Source: Baffinella frigidus
Lineage: Eukaryota; Cryptophyceae; Cryptomonadales; Baffinellaceae
Length of the DNA stretch: 14,374 nt
Direction of reading: 5' to 3'
Assembly (NCBI GenBank): GCA_026770585.1
Contig: MU646308.1
Location: 1,505,227-1,519,600 of the forward strand
Shown in pieces: positions 14,046 to 14,374 of this stretch. The position numbers and the translations under genes are program-made. Position 1 is the stretch's first letter. Each line of letters starts with the position of its first letter. The notes below the pieces were generated by a model. The model did no database searches, had not been told where the DNA came from, and saw only the letters and a program-made list of their open reading frames with translations.

Positions 14046-14058
14046 CTGCGCCCGCTCG

Positions 14059-14300
14059 AAAGTTGACGGATTTGTACCATACACACAGCGGTGTCAACTT
14101 ATCGATAGTCTGCCAACCTTCCAAGTCCGCTTGATCTCCGTCGACTCCTTCACAACCTGCGGCGGGCCCAAGTCCTTTGAGCCATTTTCCCTTCCATTTG
14201 ATGTTTTTGAAAAACTCGCTGGGCTTCCCCAAAGTTGACGGACGTTTACCACACACACAGCATGTCAACTTATCGATAGTCCGCCAACCCCCCAAGTCCA
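14059..14300 (+). repeat. ~70-bp repeat pair around the exon-1 copy
   Basis: 14059-14128 and 14231-14300 match closely (AAAGTTGACGG...GTCAACTTATCGATAGT...), each with AGTTGAC/GTCAACT ends able to pair. Together with the 111-bp offset copies this is a nested duplication. Confidence 0.8.
14127..14160 (-). pseudogene. Copy of exon 1 5' edge with acceptor
   Basis: Identical 34 nt to 14016-14049, 111 bp away, including an intact CCGCAG acceptor. It reads VVKESTEIKR and then diverges. Confidence 0.85.
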
Positions 14301-14374
14301 TCGAGCCGTTTTGGTCAACATGCACACACGTTTTGTGAGCAAATCAACAATTCGACTGTGGCGGACCTTGAGGA

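Overview
The window reads as nuclear DNA of a repeat-rich eukaryote, most likely an alga. This is inferred from plant-type telomere-like heptamers (TTTAGGG and relatives) spread through the whole window, spliced exons with AG...GT borders, moderately GC-rich codon use in those exons, and no operon, Shine-Dalgarno or long ORF structure. A prasinophyte-type green alga is my best guess; it cannot be proven from the sequence.

The main content is one large split gene on the minus strand, running off both window ends. I trace about 28 short exons (42 to 141 nt) from 14045 down to 802, roughly 2.4 kb of coding sequence in 13.2 kb. Their reading phases fit at every junction in the order given, although the edges were chosen by eye with phase in mind. 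The 5' third (exons 1-11, 14045-9573) encodes a Cys-bearing extracellular-looking region that I do not recognise as a domain. The 3' part (exons 13-28, 9369-802) carries motifs that resemble REJ (receptor for egg jelly) / polycystin-1-like modules: AD-LVL-S-S-FDP, LS-WSC, L-IP-A-L--GV-Y-VTLT, LTPG-T--LRVTITDSAGSS, and NVPPLGGSL--PSG. Downstream exons of a REJ-type protein would lie left of base 1.

Nearly all introns are filled with telomere-like or other G-rich short repeats, GA tracts, inverted-repeat elements and, most unusually, partial copies of the exon edges. A 5' exon edge with its 3' splice site is copied into the intron just upstream of it, or a 3' exon edge with its donor is copied into the intron just downstream. 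At least 13 introns show this. The copies often differ from the active exon only at synonymous positions. All telomere-like arrays point the same way: the C-rich strand is in the transcript.

Region by region: 1-801, a 24-bp minisatellite, a foldback element and a GGGTTTT array. 802-4500, REJ exons 28-22 with a 421-bp higher-order repeat at 3477-4240. 4500-5200, a MITE-like palindrome and GA tract. 5196-6752, exons 21-17. 6753-7920, a long intron with exon-17 copies, a 115-bp dispersed repeat and a second palindrome. 7921-9369, exons 16-13 with TTTAGGG arrays. 9370-11250, exons 12-8. 11250-12030, repetitive sequence without recognised exons. 12030-14045, exons 7-1. 14046-14374, intron with a copy of the exon-1 edge. 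No tRNA, rRNA, CRISPR, promoter or terminator was seen.
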